A stretch of 5,585 bases of DNA from Salaquimonas sp. (GCA_024639745.1 JAHEHW010000147.1:1-5585); one strand, 5' to 3'; counted from the stretch's first letter, positions 1 to 5,585 are shown. Numbers and translations: made by a program. Notes: generated by a model not told the origin, from the sequence alone.

Positions 1-327
1 ACGGGTCAGCTTTGGGCTTTCAACGGCGTCGCTAACATGACCGACGAACCAATGGTCCGGCTTGAGCGTGGAGAAAGTGTCGTTTTCGATATCATCAATG
101 ACACCGCATTTCCCCATGGCATGCACACCCATGGGCATCATTTCCGGATCATCGGAAACAAGGGACCGGACAGCAACACGCAAGCTTGGCGGGATACTTT
201 GCTGATCGAACGTGGTGAGCGGGCGAAAATTGCCTTTGTCGCAGACAATCCGGGTAAATGGCTGTTGCACTGCCACATGCTGGAACACGCAGCTGCCGGC
301 ATGATGAACTGGTTCGAGGTCGCTTAG
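1..327 (+). CDS. Multicopper oxidase, C-terminal fragment (third cupredoxin domain)
   Basis: The reading frame is open from the first base and ends at TAG 325-327, so the gene begins outside the window and 108 residues are visible. Two signatures of the last cupredoxin domain are present. The first is HGMHTHG (bases 115-135), the H-x-x-H-x-H-G pattern that supplies type 1, type 2 and type 3 copper ligands. The second is HCHMLEHAAAGM (268-303), the HCH-x3-H-x3-GM pattern with type 3 histidines, the type 1 cysteine and histidine, and an axial methionine. The family oxidises phenols, Cu(I) or other metals and reduces O2 to water, usually in the periplasm. The opening residues LWAFNG are typical of laccase-like bacterial members. 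All ligands of this domain are intact, so an active enzyme is likely, but the substrate cannot be read from this part. The internal ATG at 37 is not a credible start because conserved sequence precedes it. No clear terminator follows. Confidence 0.93.
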   Translation, partial: TGQLWAFNGVANMTDEPMVRLERGESVVFDIINDTAFPHGMHTHGHHFRIIGNKGPDSNTQAWRDTLLIERGERAKIAFVADNPGKWLLHCHMLEHAAAGMMNWFEVA

Positions 328-385
328 CCGCTCAAATTCAGTTTAGAAAATGGATTTTGGGTTTTCATCTTAATCGAACAGAAAC

Positions 386-414
386 CTGATCATGATACGT
401 ATTCTTGCCATAAT
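386..414 (+). promoter_or_regulatory. Candidate promoter upstream of rlpA
   Basis: CATAAT at 409-414 matches the -10 consensus at five of six bases. The hexamer 17 bases upstream (CTGATC, 386-391) is a poor -35. Two overlapping 8-base perfect palindromes, ATCATGAT (389-396) and ATACGTAT (395-402), lie across the spacer and could bind a regulator or be chance in an AT-rich patch. Read by eye only; there is no independent support for activity. Confidence 0.27.
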
Positions 415-415
415 T

Positions 416-523
416 AAGACATAACGGTGTCAAAATCAGCCATGGGGATGGCACGGGGAAGACTGGATGAGGGGCTCTGCTTCTTTGATATCGAATGTGA
501 AGACACCATCTGCGGTGTCAAAA
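416..523 (+). repeat. Two copies of a short dyad, AAGACA-N-TGTCAAAA, flanking the rlpA start
   Basis: Copy one is at 416-435 (AAGACA, 6-base spacer, TGTCAAAA). Copy two is at 500-523 (AAGACA, 10-base spacer, TGTCAAAA). They share the 11-base string CGGTGTCAAAA (425-435 and 513-523). In copy two the arms form a perfect 6-base inverted repeat, GACACC (502-507) and GGTGTC (514-519). Copy two lies inside the chosen reading frame and directly before the alternative GTG start at 524. This may be an operator pair or coincidence. Confidence 0.3.
455..461 (+). promoter_or_regulatory. Ribosome binding site for rlpA
   Basis: GGGGAAG ends five bases before the ATG at 467. It is the best Shine-Dalgarno match in the gap and is the main reason for choosing ATG 467 over the in-frame GTG codons at 515 and 524. 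A short stem, GCCAT (439-443) pairing with ATGGC (448-452), lies just upstream and leaves the site free. Confidence 0.6.
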
Positions 524-1660
524 GTGGCTTTTCGCTGCTGGTCTCAGCGTGCCGGAATTTTTGCTGTTATAGCTATTGGTCTTTCGGCCTGCGTCGGTGG
601 TGATATACAAGACCAGTTGGTTGGCAGCAATGATAAGGCCCACATCAACGAGGAAACCAAGTTTTCCCAGTCCGAATATAAGGTTGAGAGCAGCCCGCGT
701 GTGACCAAGAAAAAGCGTCCGCGCAAAGGCGGTGGCCGGTATCAGGTGGGCAAGCCCTATAAAATTCGTGGCGAGTGGTACAAACCAACCGAAAACCAGC
801 CTCAGAAACAGGTTGGCATGGCGTCGTGGTACGGACCCAATTTTCATGGGCGCCTGACGGCAAATGGCGAGATTTACGATCAATATTCGCTAACTGCGGC
901 GCATCCTACCATGCCACTGCCCAGCTATGCTCGGGTCACCAATCTTGAAAATGGTCGTTCCGTGATGGTTCGCGTCAATGATCGCGGGCCGTTCGCCCAC
1001 GGCCGGATTATCGACCTTTCCGCCAGGGCCGCAAATTTGCTAGGCTACGACAATGCTGGCGTTACCAAGGTCAAAGTCGAATACGCTGGCAAAGCCCGCC
1101 TGGATGGCCACGATGAAAAGATGCTGATGGCTTCCTATCAGGATCCCAACAGCGGTATCGGGTCCGATCCGTTCTCAACCGGTCAGTCAACCATGCTAGC
1201 GCTTGCCGAGACATCATCTCCGGCGCTCGCCGCAGTCAAACCTGCGGTCGCCATCGATCAGAATTTCAGCGGAAGTTCGGTCGCAGCCTTCGCGTCGCCT
1301 CCGGTTCCAACGGCGCGCCCGACACTGTTTGAGGGCATTCCGCTGGATAATGGCACGGCGGTCGTGTACCGGTCTGCACCTGTCCCACTGGCGTTTGCAG
1401 CTGAACGGGAATATCGATTGACTGACCATAAAGTCGACTTGAGGCCCTATGTCGGGGGGCATGGAGAAGCCGAGGTCTCAATCGATGCTGCTCGCTTTGC
1501 CAGCCTTTCGGATGCCGACTATCTTTCCAGCCTGATTGGAAACGGGGGTGAAATTCGGCTTGAGCAGGGAAGGGCGATCGTCGTCACCACGGAGGCTCTT
1601 GCCAACCGGGTCCTCGATTATCTCCAGGCGGTAGGACTTTCGGACGCGCATATCCGCTAG
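467..1660 (+). CDS. rlpA: RlpA-family septal lytic transglycosylase lipoprotein (double-psi beta-barrel)
   Basis: The 397-residue protein has a hydrophobic segment (about residues 30-41) ending in a lipobox, LSAC, with Cys42 as the probable lipidated residue. A variable linker follows with a basic run (KKKRPRK, 81-87). The double-psi beta-barrel domain spans about residues 115-208 (ASWYG, LTAAHPTMPLPSYARVTNL, VRVNDRGPF, IDLS). Glu135, His146 and Asp172 have exactly the spacing (11 and 26) of residues known to be needed in Pseudomonas aeruginosa RlpA (E120, H131, D157), so cleavage of peptide-free glycan strands is plausible. The C-terminal 190 residues are Ala/Ser/Pro-rich and then about 85 residues are more ordered; I see no canonical SPOR domain there. 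ATG 467 has a good ribosome site but gives a 29-residue stretch before the hydrophobic core. GTG 515 or 524 would give a more usual lipoprotein signal. The carboxypeptidase downstream supports a cell-wall role. Family assignment is firm; activity is inferred. Confidence 0.93.
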   Translation: MRGSASLISNVKTPSAVSKVAFRCWSQRAGIFAVIAIGLSACVGGDIQDQLVGSNDKAHINEETKFSQSEYKVESSPRVTKKKRPRKGGGRYQVGKPYKIRGEWYKPTENQPQKQVGMASWYGPNFHGRLTANGEIYDQYSLTAAHPTMPLPSYARVTNLENGRSVMVRVNDRGPFAHGRIIDLSARAANLLGYDNAGVTKVKVEYAGKARLDGHDEKMLMASYQDPNSGIGSDPFSTGQSTMLALAETSSPALAAVKPAVAIDQNFSGSSVAAFASPPVPTARPTLFEGIPLDNGTAVVYRSAPVPLAFAAEREYRLTDHKVDLRPYVGGHGEAEVSIDAARFASLSDADYLSSLIGNGGEIRLEQGRAIVVTTEALANRVLDYLQAVGLSDAHIR

Positions 1661-1671
1661 ACGTGCGGATA
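1651..1671 (+). terminator. Hairpin over the rlpA stop codon, possible weak terminator
   Basis: TATCCGC (1651-1657) pairs perfectly with GCGGATA (1665-1671), giving a 7-base stem and a 7-base loop that contains the TAG stop codon. No run of T follows (the next bases are GACCCTTAATATC), so it is not a standard intrinsic terminator. It may instead protect the 3' end of the message. The inverted repeat itself is certain; its function is not. Confidence 0.3.
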
Positions 1672-1744
1672 GACCCTTAATATCACACATTAGATAAATC
1701 TCATCGCAACCGCTTGAAATTTGGTCTTAGGTCCTGCTGCTGAC

Positions 1745-1773
1745 TTGAACCACTGCTGTGCGCCGCTTAAGGT
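1745..1773 (+). promoter_or_regulatory. Candidate promoter for the carboxypeptidase-tmk-holB unit
   Basis: TTGAAC (1745-1750) resembles the -35 consensus TTGACA at four of six bases, and TAAGGT (1768-1773) lies 17 bases downstream as a weak -10 with three of six. This is the best pair I find in the 144-base gap after rlpA. The initiation point would fall near 1780, about 25 bases before the ATG. Confidence 0.28.
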
Positions 1774-1792
1774 TTGAAAAAGCCTGCCAAGT

Positions 1793-1798
1793 GGGGAG
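1793..1798 (+). promoter_or_regulatory. Ribosome binding site of the carboxypeptidase gene
   Basis: GGGGAG lies six bases before ATG 1805. The alternative in-frame ATG at 1859 has only a weak AAAG upstream, so this site favours the longer N-terminus. Confidence 0.6.
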
Positions 1799-1804
1799 CC
1801 CGCC

Positions 1805-3016
1805 ATGTTCATAAAGACTGCCCTATTTCCCGCGGTCTCATGTCTTGCCCAAAGCTATATGCGATTGGCATTCGCAATATTGGTGATTGTCGCCGGGTGC
1901 ACGGTCATGCCGGGCCAGGCCCGCGCGCAGAGCTTCTCGACGAGCGCCCCGCACGCGCTGCTGATCGATGCCGAAACCAGCACGGTACTTTTTTCAAAGG
2001 AAGCAGATGAGCGCATTCCGCCAGCTTCTCTCGCAAAGCTGATGACTATGGAGGTTGTATTCAACCGGCTTAAGGAGGGCACGCTCAGCCTGGATGACAC
2101 CTTCTTCGTCAGCGAAAACGCCTGGCGCAAAGGCGGCGCCAATTCCGGCGGGTCGACGATGTTTGCCAAGCTCAACTCCGAAATCCGGCTCGAAGATCTT
2201 ATCCGCGGGGTCATTATTCAATCGGCCAATGATGGCTGCATTATTATCGCCGAGGGGCTTGCCGGAACCGAAGAAACCTTCGCCAATCTGATGAATGAGC
2301 AGGCAAGACGGATCGGACTTGAAGGTTCAAACTTTACCAATTCGACCGGGCTACCGGACGATGCTCAATACGTCACATTGAAGGATCTGGCAAAACTCGC
2401 CCGACACATGATCAACGAGTACCCAGAGTATTATAAATATTACTCCGAAACAGAATTCGAATGGAATAATATCAATCAGCGTAACCGGAATCCGCTTTTA
2501 TCGATGAATATTGGTGCCGATGGCATGAAGACCGGTTACACGGATGCATCGGGCTACGCGATCGTGGGTTCAGCCGTGAGAGACGGGCAGCGGTTAATTG
2601 CCGTAATGAGCGGTATGAGCTCACGAAAAGAGCGTGCGGAAGAAGCCCGTAAGATACTCGATTGGGGTTTCAGAGCATTCGAGAAACTGAACCTATTCGA
2701 TGACGGCGAGGTGGTTGGCGAAGTCGGCGTTTATGGCGGGGCGGAGCCTTCAGTGAGTGTCGCGGGGCGAGGCCCAGTCGAGGTTTACCTACCCGTCGGA
2801 AACCGTGACAGGATTCGTGCACGGATTGCCTATGATTACCCGTTGATGCCTCCAGTCGAGGCCGGCGACCATATCGCGACGCTGAAGGTTTGGATTGGTG
2901 AGGAATTAAGCCAAGAAACACCTCTTTATGCAGTTGATAGCGTCGATCGGGGCGATTTGCGCCGTCGAGCGATCGATGCGCTAAAGGAACTTATGACCGG
3001 TTGGATTCCGAGTTAA
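1805..3016 (+). CDS. dac: D-alanyl-D-alanine carboxypeptidase (PBP5 family, DacA/DacC/DacF type)
   Basis: This periplasmic serine peptidase of 403 residues removes the terminal D-Ala from peptidoglycan pentapeptides and so limits cross-linking. All three penicillin-binding motifs are present and in order: SLAK (75-78, nucleophile Ser75 and Lys78), SAN (140-142) and KTG (242-244, within ADGMKTGYTDASGY). The following region (about 295-380) fits the beta-rich PBP5 C-terminal domain. The last 20 or so residues are basic then hydrophobic and may act as a membrane-binding helix, as in E. coli PBP5. The N-terminus is exported: hydrophobic residues 21-35, then ARA before Gln42 as a likely signal peptidase I site. 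A lipobox-like VAGC ends at Cys32, so lipidation is an alternative. ATG 1805 is chosen for its ribosome site; ATG 1859 (Met19) would also give a signal peptide. The neighbour upstream is rlpA, as in E. coli where rlpA lies next to dacA. tmk starts 21 bases after the stop. Confidence 0.95.
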   Translation: MFIKTALFPAVSCLAQSYMRLAFAILVIVAGCTVMPGQARAQSFSTSAPHALLIDAETSTVLFSKEADERIPPASLAKLMTMEVVFNRLKEGTLSLDDTFFVSENAWRKGGANSGGSTMFAKLNSEIRLEDLIRGVIIQSANDGCIIIAEGLAGTEETFANLMNEQARRIGLEGSNFTNSTGLPDDAQYVTLKDLAKLARHMINEYPEYYKYYSETEFEWNNINQRNRNPLLSMNIGADGMKTGYTDASGYAIVGSAVRDGQRLIAVMSGMSSRKERAEEARKILDWGFRAFEKLNLFDDGEVVGEVGVYGGAEPSVSVAGRGPVEVYLPVGNRDRIRARIAYDYPLMPPVEAGDHIATLKVWIGEELSQETPLYAVDSVDRGDLRRRAIDALKELMTGWIPS

Positions 3017-3024
3017 GGCCGACC

Positions 3025-3030
3025 GGGAGA
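3025..3030 (+). promoter_or_regulatory. Ribosome binding site for tmk
   Basis: GGGAGA lies seven bases before ATG 3038 in the 21-base gap after the carboxypeptidase stop. No other in-frame start occurs between this ATG and the P-loop, so the extended N-terminus is supported. Confidence 0.6.
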
Positions 3031-3037
3031 GCGTTTC

Positions 3038-3862
3038 ATGACACAGCCTCTGCGGCAATCGGGCAAGTCACAAACGGCGTCCGACCAAAGCGGACGAGGT
3101 GTTTTCATTACCTTTGAAGGGGGTGAGGGCGCAGGAAAAACCAGTCAAATCCGGCTTCTGACCCAAAAACTCGAAGAACTCGGTTTGTCCGTGGTGACCA
3201 CCCGTGAACCTGGTGGCTCTCCGGGCGGGGAGGCGATACGGCACGTTTTGCTATCGGGGGCGGCGGAGATTTTTGGCGGCGAGATGGAGGCGATCCTGTT
3301 TTCCGCTTCGCGTTCTGACCACATCGACTTGGTAATTGAACCCGCGCTCAAAGCTGGAAAGGTCGTCATCAGCGACCGGTTTTTCGACTCTACCCGCGTA
3401 TATCAGGGCATCAGCGGCAAAGTCGATATGGCTTTCATCAAGCTGCTCGAGCAGATCGCCTGCGCTGGTACGATTCCAGATTTCACGATCATTATCGATC
3501 TTGATCCGGAGGAAGGCATGGCGCGGGCCCGGAAACGGAGAGGGGAAAAAGTTGAGCCGGACCGTTTCGAGAAAGATGATCTCAAGGACCAGGAAAGCCG
3601 CCGGCAGGGCTTTTTGCAGATTGCAAGGGAAGAACCCGAACGTTGCGTGGTGGTTAGCGGAAAAGGAACTGAAAAGCAGGTTCACGCCAGAATATGCCTG
3701 GCAATAAAGGGCAGGCTTGAAGAGCTGATTGTCGCCCGCCGTTTGGGCGGCGGGATGGAATTCGGGAAAAAGACGGCTTTCAAGAGCAAGAGGGCGGCTG
3801 CAAAGCGTTTGCCGGCTAAGCAGACAAAACAGGGGGCAGCAAAAAGTGGGCGTGGGAAATGA
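3038..3862 (+). CDS. tmk: Thymidylate kinase (dTMP kinase) with basic C-terminal tail
   Basis: This cytosolic enzyme phosphorylates dTMP to dTDP with ATP, a required step to dTTP. Visible motifs are the P-loop GGEGAGKT (28-35) after VFITFE, TREPGG (55-60) for dTMP binding, DRFFDSTRVYQG (113-124, the DR(Y/F) motif), and IIIDLDPEEG (151-160). A LID region rich in basic residues follows (RARKRRGEKVEPDRFE, 163-178). The P-loop has no arginine and the LID is basic, which is the E. coli-like type II arrangement. The protein has 274 residues, against roughly 205-215 for the usual family member. About 20 extra residues lie before the core. At the end, residues 244-274 hold 12 Lys/Arg and no acidic residue. 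The tail is genuine in frame because its stop codon overlaps the holB start in ATGA. It lies 21 bases after the carboxypeptidase gene, so co-transcription is likely. Confidence 0.96.
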   Translation: MTQPLRQSGKSQTASDQSGRGVFITFEGGEGAGKTSQIRLLTQKLEELGLSVVTTREPGGSPGGEAIRHVLLSGAAEIFGGEMEAILFSASRSDHIDLVIEPALKAGKVVISDRFFDSTRVYQGISGKVDMAFIKLLEQIACAGTIPDFTIIIDLDPEEGMARARKRRGEKVEPDRFEKDDLKDQESRRQGFLQIAREEPERCVVVSGKGTEKQVHARICLAIKGRLEELIVARRLGGGMEFGKKTAFKSKRAAAKRLPAKQTKQGAAKSGRGK

Positions 3863-4923
3863 GTGACGAGTTCAATCCGGACAGCTGGGATGCCATCGAA
3901 GGTGTCCTGCAGCCGGCCCAGACGCCAGAGGTGATCGGGCATGATGCCGCTGCCGCATATCTTTGCCGGAATTACGCGCGGGGACGCTTGCATCATGCCT
4001 GGCTTCTCTCCGGGCCAAGGGGTATAGGCAAGGCGACCATCGCGTTTCGGTTCGCCGAGCATCTCCTGCGTTATCCGGATGCGGCAGCTGCGCCTGAAAA
4101 GCTCGAAGGCGGAATGGATGACAGCATTCATGGCCAGACCGTTCGTGGTGCAAATCCGAACATTCTCGTGGTCAGACGGCCATTCGATTACAAGGCCAAG
4201 AAATACAAAACCCAGATCACGGCGCCGGAAATGCGGCAGGATCTTCTGCGCTTCATCGGGAACACGGGCAGTAACAGCGGTTGGCGAATCGTCATTGTCG
4301 ATCCGGCTGATGATTTGAATATACATAGCGCAAACGCATTGCTGAAATTCCTTGAGGAGCCGCCGGCGCGAACAGTGTTTCTAATCGTGGCCCAAACGCC
4401 GAGAGGGTTGCTCCCGACCATACGATCCAGATGCCAGGTGCTTCAGGTTAAATCGCTGGACGCTGACGCGATGCGAAAGGTTTTCGCCGTGCAACCTCTC
4501 ACCGCGAACATGATCGACGAAGATATCGAACGCCTTGTGCGATATTCGGCCGGATCGCCGGGCAGGGCGATGCTTCTCGCCGACAGCGACGTGATTGAAT
4601 ATTTCGAGGCATTCAAATCGGCGGCTGAGGCTGGCTCGCCGGATTACGCTACGCTTCATCAGGTTGCCGGCGGACTTACACATCCCACCAAATCACGGGA
4701 ATACAAGCTCTTCATGGATCTGGCGAATGACTATGTTTCGGAGCGAACAAGGTCATCGGCGCTTGAGGATAGGGCAGGTAGCGCAGAGACCGTGCGCTGG
4801 CCTCTGATATGGGAAAAGACCCGCTCGGCAATCTCGCGGACCGAGGCTTACAATCTGGACCGAAAGCAAGTGGTTCTTGATCTTTTTTCAGATCTCAGAG
4901 GCCCTGTCACGGATTTCGCCTGA
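3859..4923 (+). CDS. holB: DNA polymerase III subunit delta' (clamp loader)
   Basis: Delta' is the stator of the clamp-loader complex that opens the beta sliding clamp and places it on primed DNA. The 354-residue protein shows the AAA+ layout: GRLHHAWLLSGPRGIGKAT (42-60) with an intact Walker A motif (GPRGIGK, 52-58), a degenerate Walker B region (IVIVDPADD, 144-152), NALLKFLEEPP (159-169), and the clamp-loader SRC motif (190-192). A helical C-terminal part follows (about 210-354), suited to pentamer packing. Only two cysteines exist (Cys36, Cys192), so the four-cysteine zinc module found in E. coli delta' after the P-loop is absent; residues 72-105 replace it. The start ATG overlaps the tmk stop by four bases and has only a weak purine-rich region upstream, which points to translational coupling to tmk. 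Length is near the family norm (E. coli 334). Confidence 0.95.
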   Translation: MSDEFNPDSWDAIEGVLQPAQTPEVIGHDAAAAYLCRNYARGRLHHAWLLSGPRGIGKATIAFRFAEHLLRYPDAAAAPEKLEGGMDDSIHGQTVRGANPNILVVRRPFDYKAKKYKTQITAPEMRQDLLRFIGNTGSNSGWRIVIVDPADDLNIHSANALLKFLEEPPARTVFLIVAQTPRGLLPTIRSRCQVLQVKSLDADAMRKVFAVQPLTANMIDEDIERLVRYSAGSPGRAMLLADSDVIEYFEAFKSAAEAGSPDYATLHQVAGGLTHPTKSREYKLFMDLANDYVSERTRSSALEDRAGSAETVRWPLIWEKTRSAISRTEAYNLDRKQVVLDLFSDLRGPVTDFA

Positions 4924-4940
4924 GCCTGCAGACAAAATAT

Positions 4941-4969
4941 TCGACAAATCGCTTTCCGGGGCTTATCTC
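4941..4969 (+). promoter_or_regulatory. Candidate promoter for metG
   Basis: TCGACA (4941-4946) matches the -35 consensus TTGACA at five of six bases. TATCTC (4964-4969) sits exactly 17 bases downstream as a partial -10, keeping the important TAT. Transcription would begin near 4976, leaving a leader of about 37 bases. This is the best promoter-like pair I see in the window. metG may therefore have its own promoter in addition to read-through from holB. Confidence 0.38.
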
Positions 4970-4994
4970 GTGCGGCAACAAGCAAATTCGGATA

Positions 4995-5000
4995 AAGGTG
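4995..5000 (+). promoter_or_regulatory. Probable ribosome binding site for metG, unusually distant
   Basis: AAGGTG is the only purine-rich match before ATG 5013, but it is 12 bases away, longer than the usual 5-9. The start is still firm because the protein begins in the normal place relative to the HIGH motif and no other start fits. Confidence 0.4.
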
Positions 5001-5012
5001 TGTTTCTGATCC

Positions 5013-5585
5013 ATGAGTGAGAACGAGTTTTATATCACCACGCCGATTTTCTACCCGAATGGCGTCCCCCATATCGGCCACGCCTACACAGCGATTGCAA
5101 CCGATGTGCTGGCCCGATTCGCTCGGCTTGATGGGCGCGATGTCTTCTTCCTGACCGGTACCGACGAGCACGGCCAGAAAATGCAGCAGACGGCGGAAAA
5201 GGAAGGCATAAAGCCAATCGAACTCGCTGACCGCAACTCCGCGGTATTCCGCCGGATGGTAGAAGCTCTCAACTGTTCGAACGACGATTTCATCCGCACC
5301 ACGGAAGAACGCCATCGCGAGGCATGCCAGGAAATCTGGCGCCGGATGGAAGCCAATGGCGATATTTATCTCGATACCTACGGCGGCTGGTATTCGGTTC
5401 GCCAGGAGGCCTATTTCGACGAAAAGGAGACGACCGTCGGCAAGGATGGCGTCCGGCGGGAGCCTTTAGGTTCGGAAGTCGAATGGGTCGAAGAGGAAAG
5501 CTATTTCTTTAGGCTCTCCGTCTATGCGAAACGTCTTCTCGCGCAGTATGAAGCCAACCCGGATTTCATAGGCCCAGCCGAGCGC
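5013..5585 (+). CDS. metG: Methionyl-tRNA synthetase, N-terminal part (right edge truncates it)
   Basis: MetRS charges tRNA-Met with methionine in the cytosol. The 191 visible residues cover the start of the class I Rossmann fold: [12 protein letters not shown] (6-17), the HIGH signature HIGH itself (20-23), GTDEHG (49-54), and the connective-peptide insertion (about 115-165) ending in YFFRLS. In the insertion the cysteines that bind zinc in E. coli and Thermus enzymes are missing: [11 protein letters not shown] (125-135) has Ser and Gln where Cys would be expected, and only Cys88 and Cys105 occur in the whole fragment. This fits the zinc-free, shorter MetRS form that I recall from alphaproteobacteria (about 515 residues). 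The KMSKS loop and anticodon-binding domain are outside the window. It follows holB by 89 bases, on the same strand, with its own possible promoter. Confidence 0.97.
   Translation, partial: MSENEFYITTPIFYPNGVPHIGHAYTAIATDVLARFARLDGRDVFFLTGTDEHGQKMQQTAEKEGIKPIELADRNSAVFRRMVEALNCSNDDFIRTTEERHREACQEIWRRMEANGDIYLDTYGGWYSVRQEAYFDEKETTVGKDGVRREPLGSEVEWVEEESYFFRLSVYAKRLLAQYEANPDFIGPAER

Noticed and set aside
37..327. A small stand-alone copper protein of 96 residues starting at ATG 37
   Set aside because: The open frame and family-like sequence (LWAFNG) continue upstream of that ATG to the window edge, so it is the end of a larger multicopper oxidase.
346..366. GAAAA ... TTTTC inverted repeat after the multicopper oxidase gene as a terminator
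   Set aside because: Only five A/T-rich pairs with an 11-base loop and no GC-rich stem; too weak to call.
518..883. Antisense open frame of 121 codons inside rlpA
   Set aside because: The sense strand carries the conserved lipobox and barrel motifs; the antisense product has no recognisable feature or ribosome site that I can see.
1774..2010. Possible small gene starting just before the carboxypeptidase, in another frame
   Set aside because: Most of it overlaps the signal peptide and the SxxK-proximal region of the carboxypeptidase, the product is low in recognisable features and rich in Arg/Gly/His as expected of a shifted frame.
3682..4326. Long antisense open frame (214 codons) across the tmk-holB junction
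   Set aside because: It lies wholly opposite two well-conserved genes, its translation shows no recognisable domain, and it is typical of antisense frames in GC-rich coding DNA.
4990..5012. GGAT ... ATCC pairing that would enclose the metG ribosome site, suggestive of a leader switch
   Set aside because: Only four base pairs across a 15-base loop; no other leader structure or T-box motif is seen.
4848..5315. Antisense open frame of 155 codons spanning the holB end and metG start
   Set aside because: It overlaps the strongly conserved start of MetRS and crosses the intergenic region without any supporting motif.

Overview
The window looks like a piece of an alphaproteobacterial chromosome, most likely of the Hyphomicrobiales (Rhizobiales). 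Three things support this: moderate-to-high GC, protein sequences of rhizobial character (for example the VGKPY...WYKP linker of RlpA and the zinc-less MetRS insertion), and the gene order rlpA - D,D-carboxypeptidase - tmk - holB - metG, which I recall as common in that order. The genus cannot be named from the sequence alone. All genes are on the + strand and coding density is high. The longest non-coding gap is about 144 bases.

Layout: positions 1-327 hold the last 108 residues of a multicopper oxidase with all copper-ligand motifs of its third cupredoxin domain. A 139-base gap with possible promoter and dyad sequences leads to an RlpA-family lipoprotein (467-1660). A hairpin lies on the rlpA stop codon. 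After a 144-base gap comes a penicillin-binding-protein-5-type D-alanyl-D-alanine carboxypeptidase (1805-3016). Thymidylate kinase (3038-3862) follows after 21 bases, and the DNA polymerase III delta' subunit (3859-4923) starts inside the tmk stop codon (ATGA overlap). A 89-base gap with a fair promoter candidate precedes methionyl-tRNA synthetase (from 5013), which runs off the right edge.

How they fit together: RlpA and the carboxypeptidase both act on peptidoglycan in the periplasm. Tmk (dTTP supply) and HolB (clamp loading) serve DNA replication and are translationally coupled. MetG serves translation. The carboxypeptidase-tmk-holB segment is very probably one transcript, possibly reading into metG. 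The multicopper oxidase is probably a separate unit.

I do not see a new defence, mobile or RNA system here. No tRNA, rRNA, CRISPR array or insertion sequence was recognised. The points worth a second look are small: a histone-H1-like basic tail on Tmk, loss of the zinc module in HolB together with an intact P-loop, uncertain N-termini of the two envelope proteins, an RlpA C-terminus without a recognisable SPOR domain, and a repeated dyad around the rlpA start.
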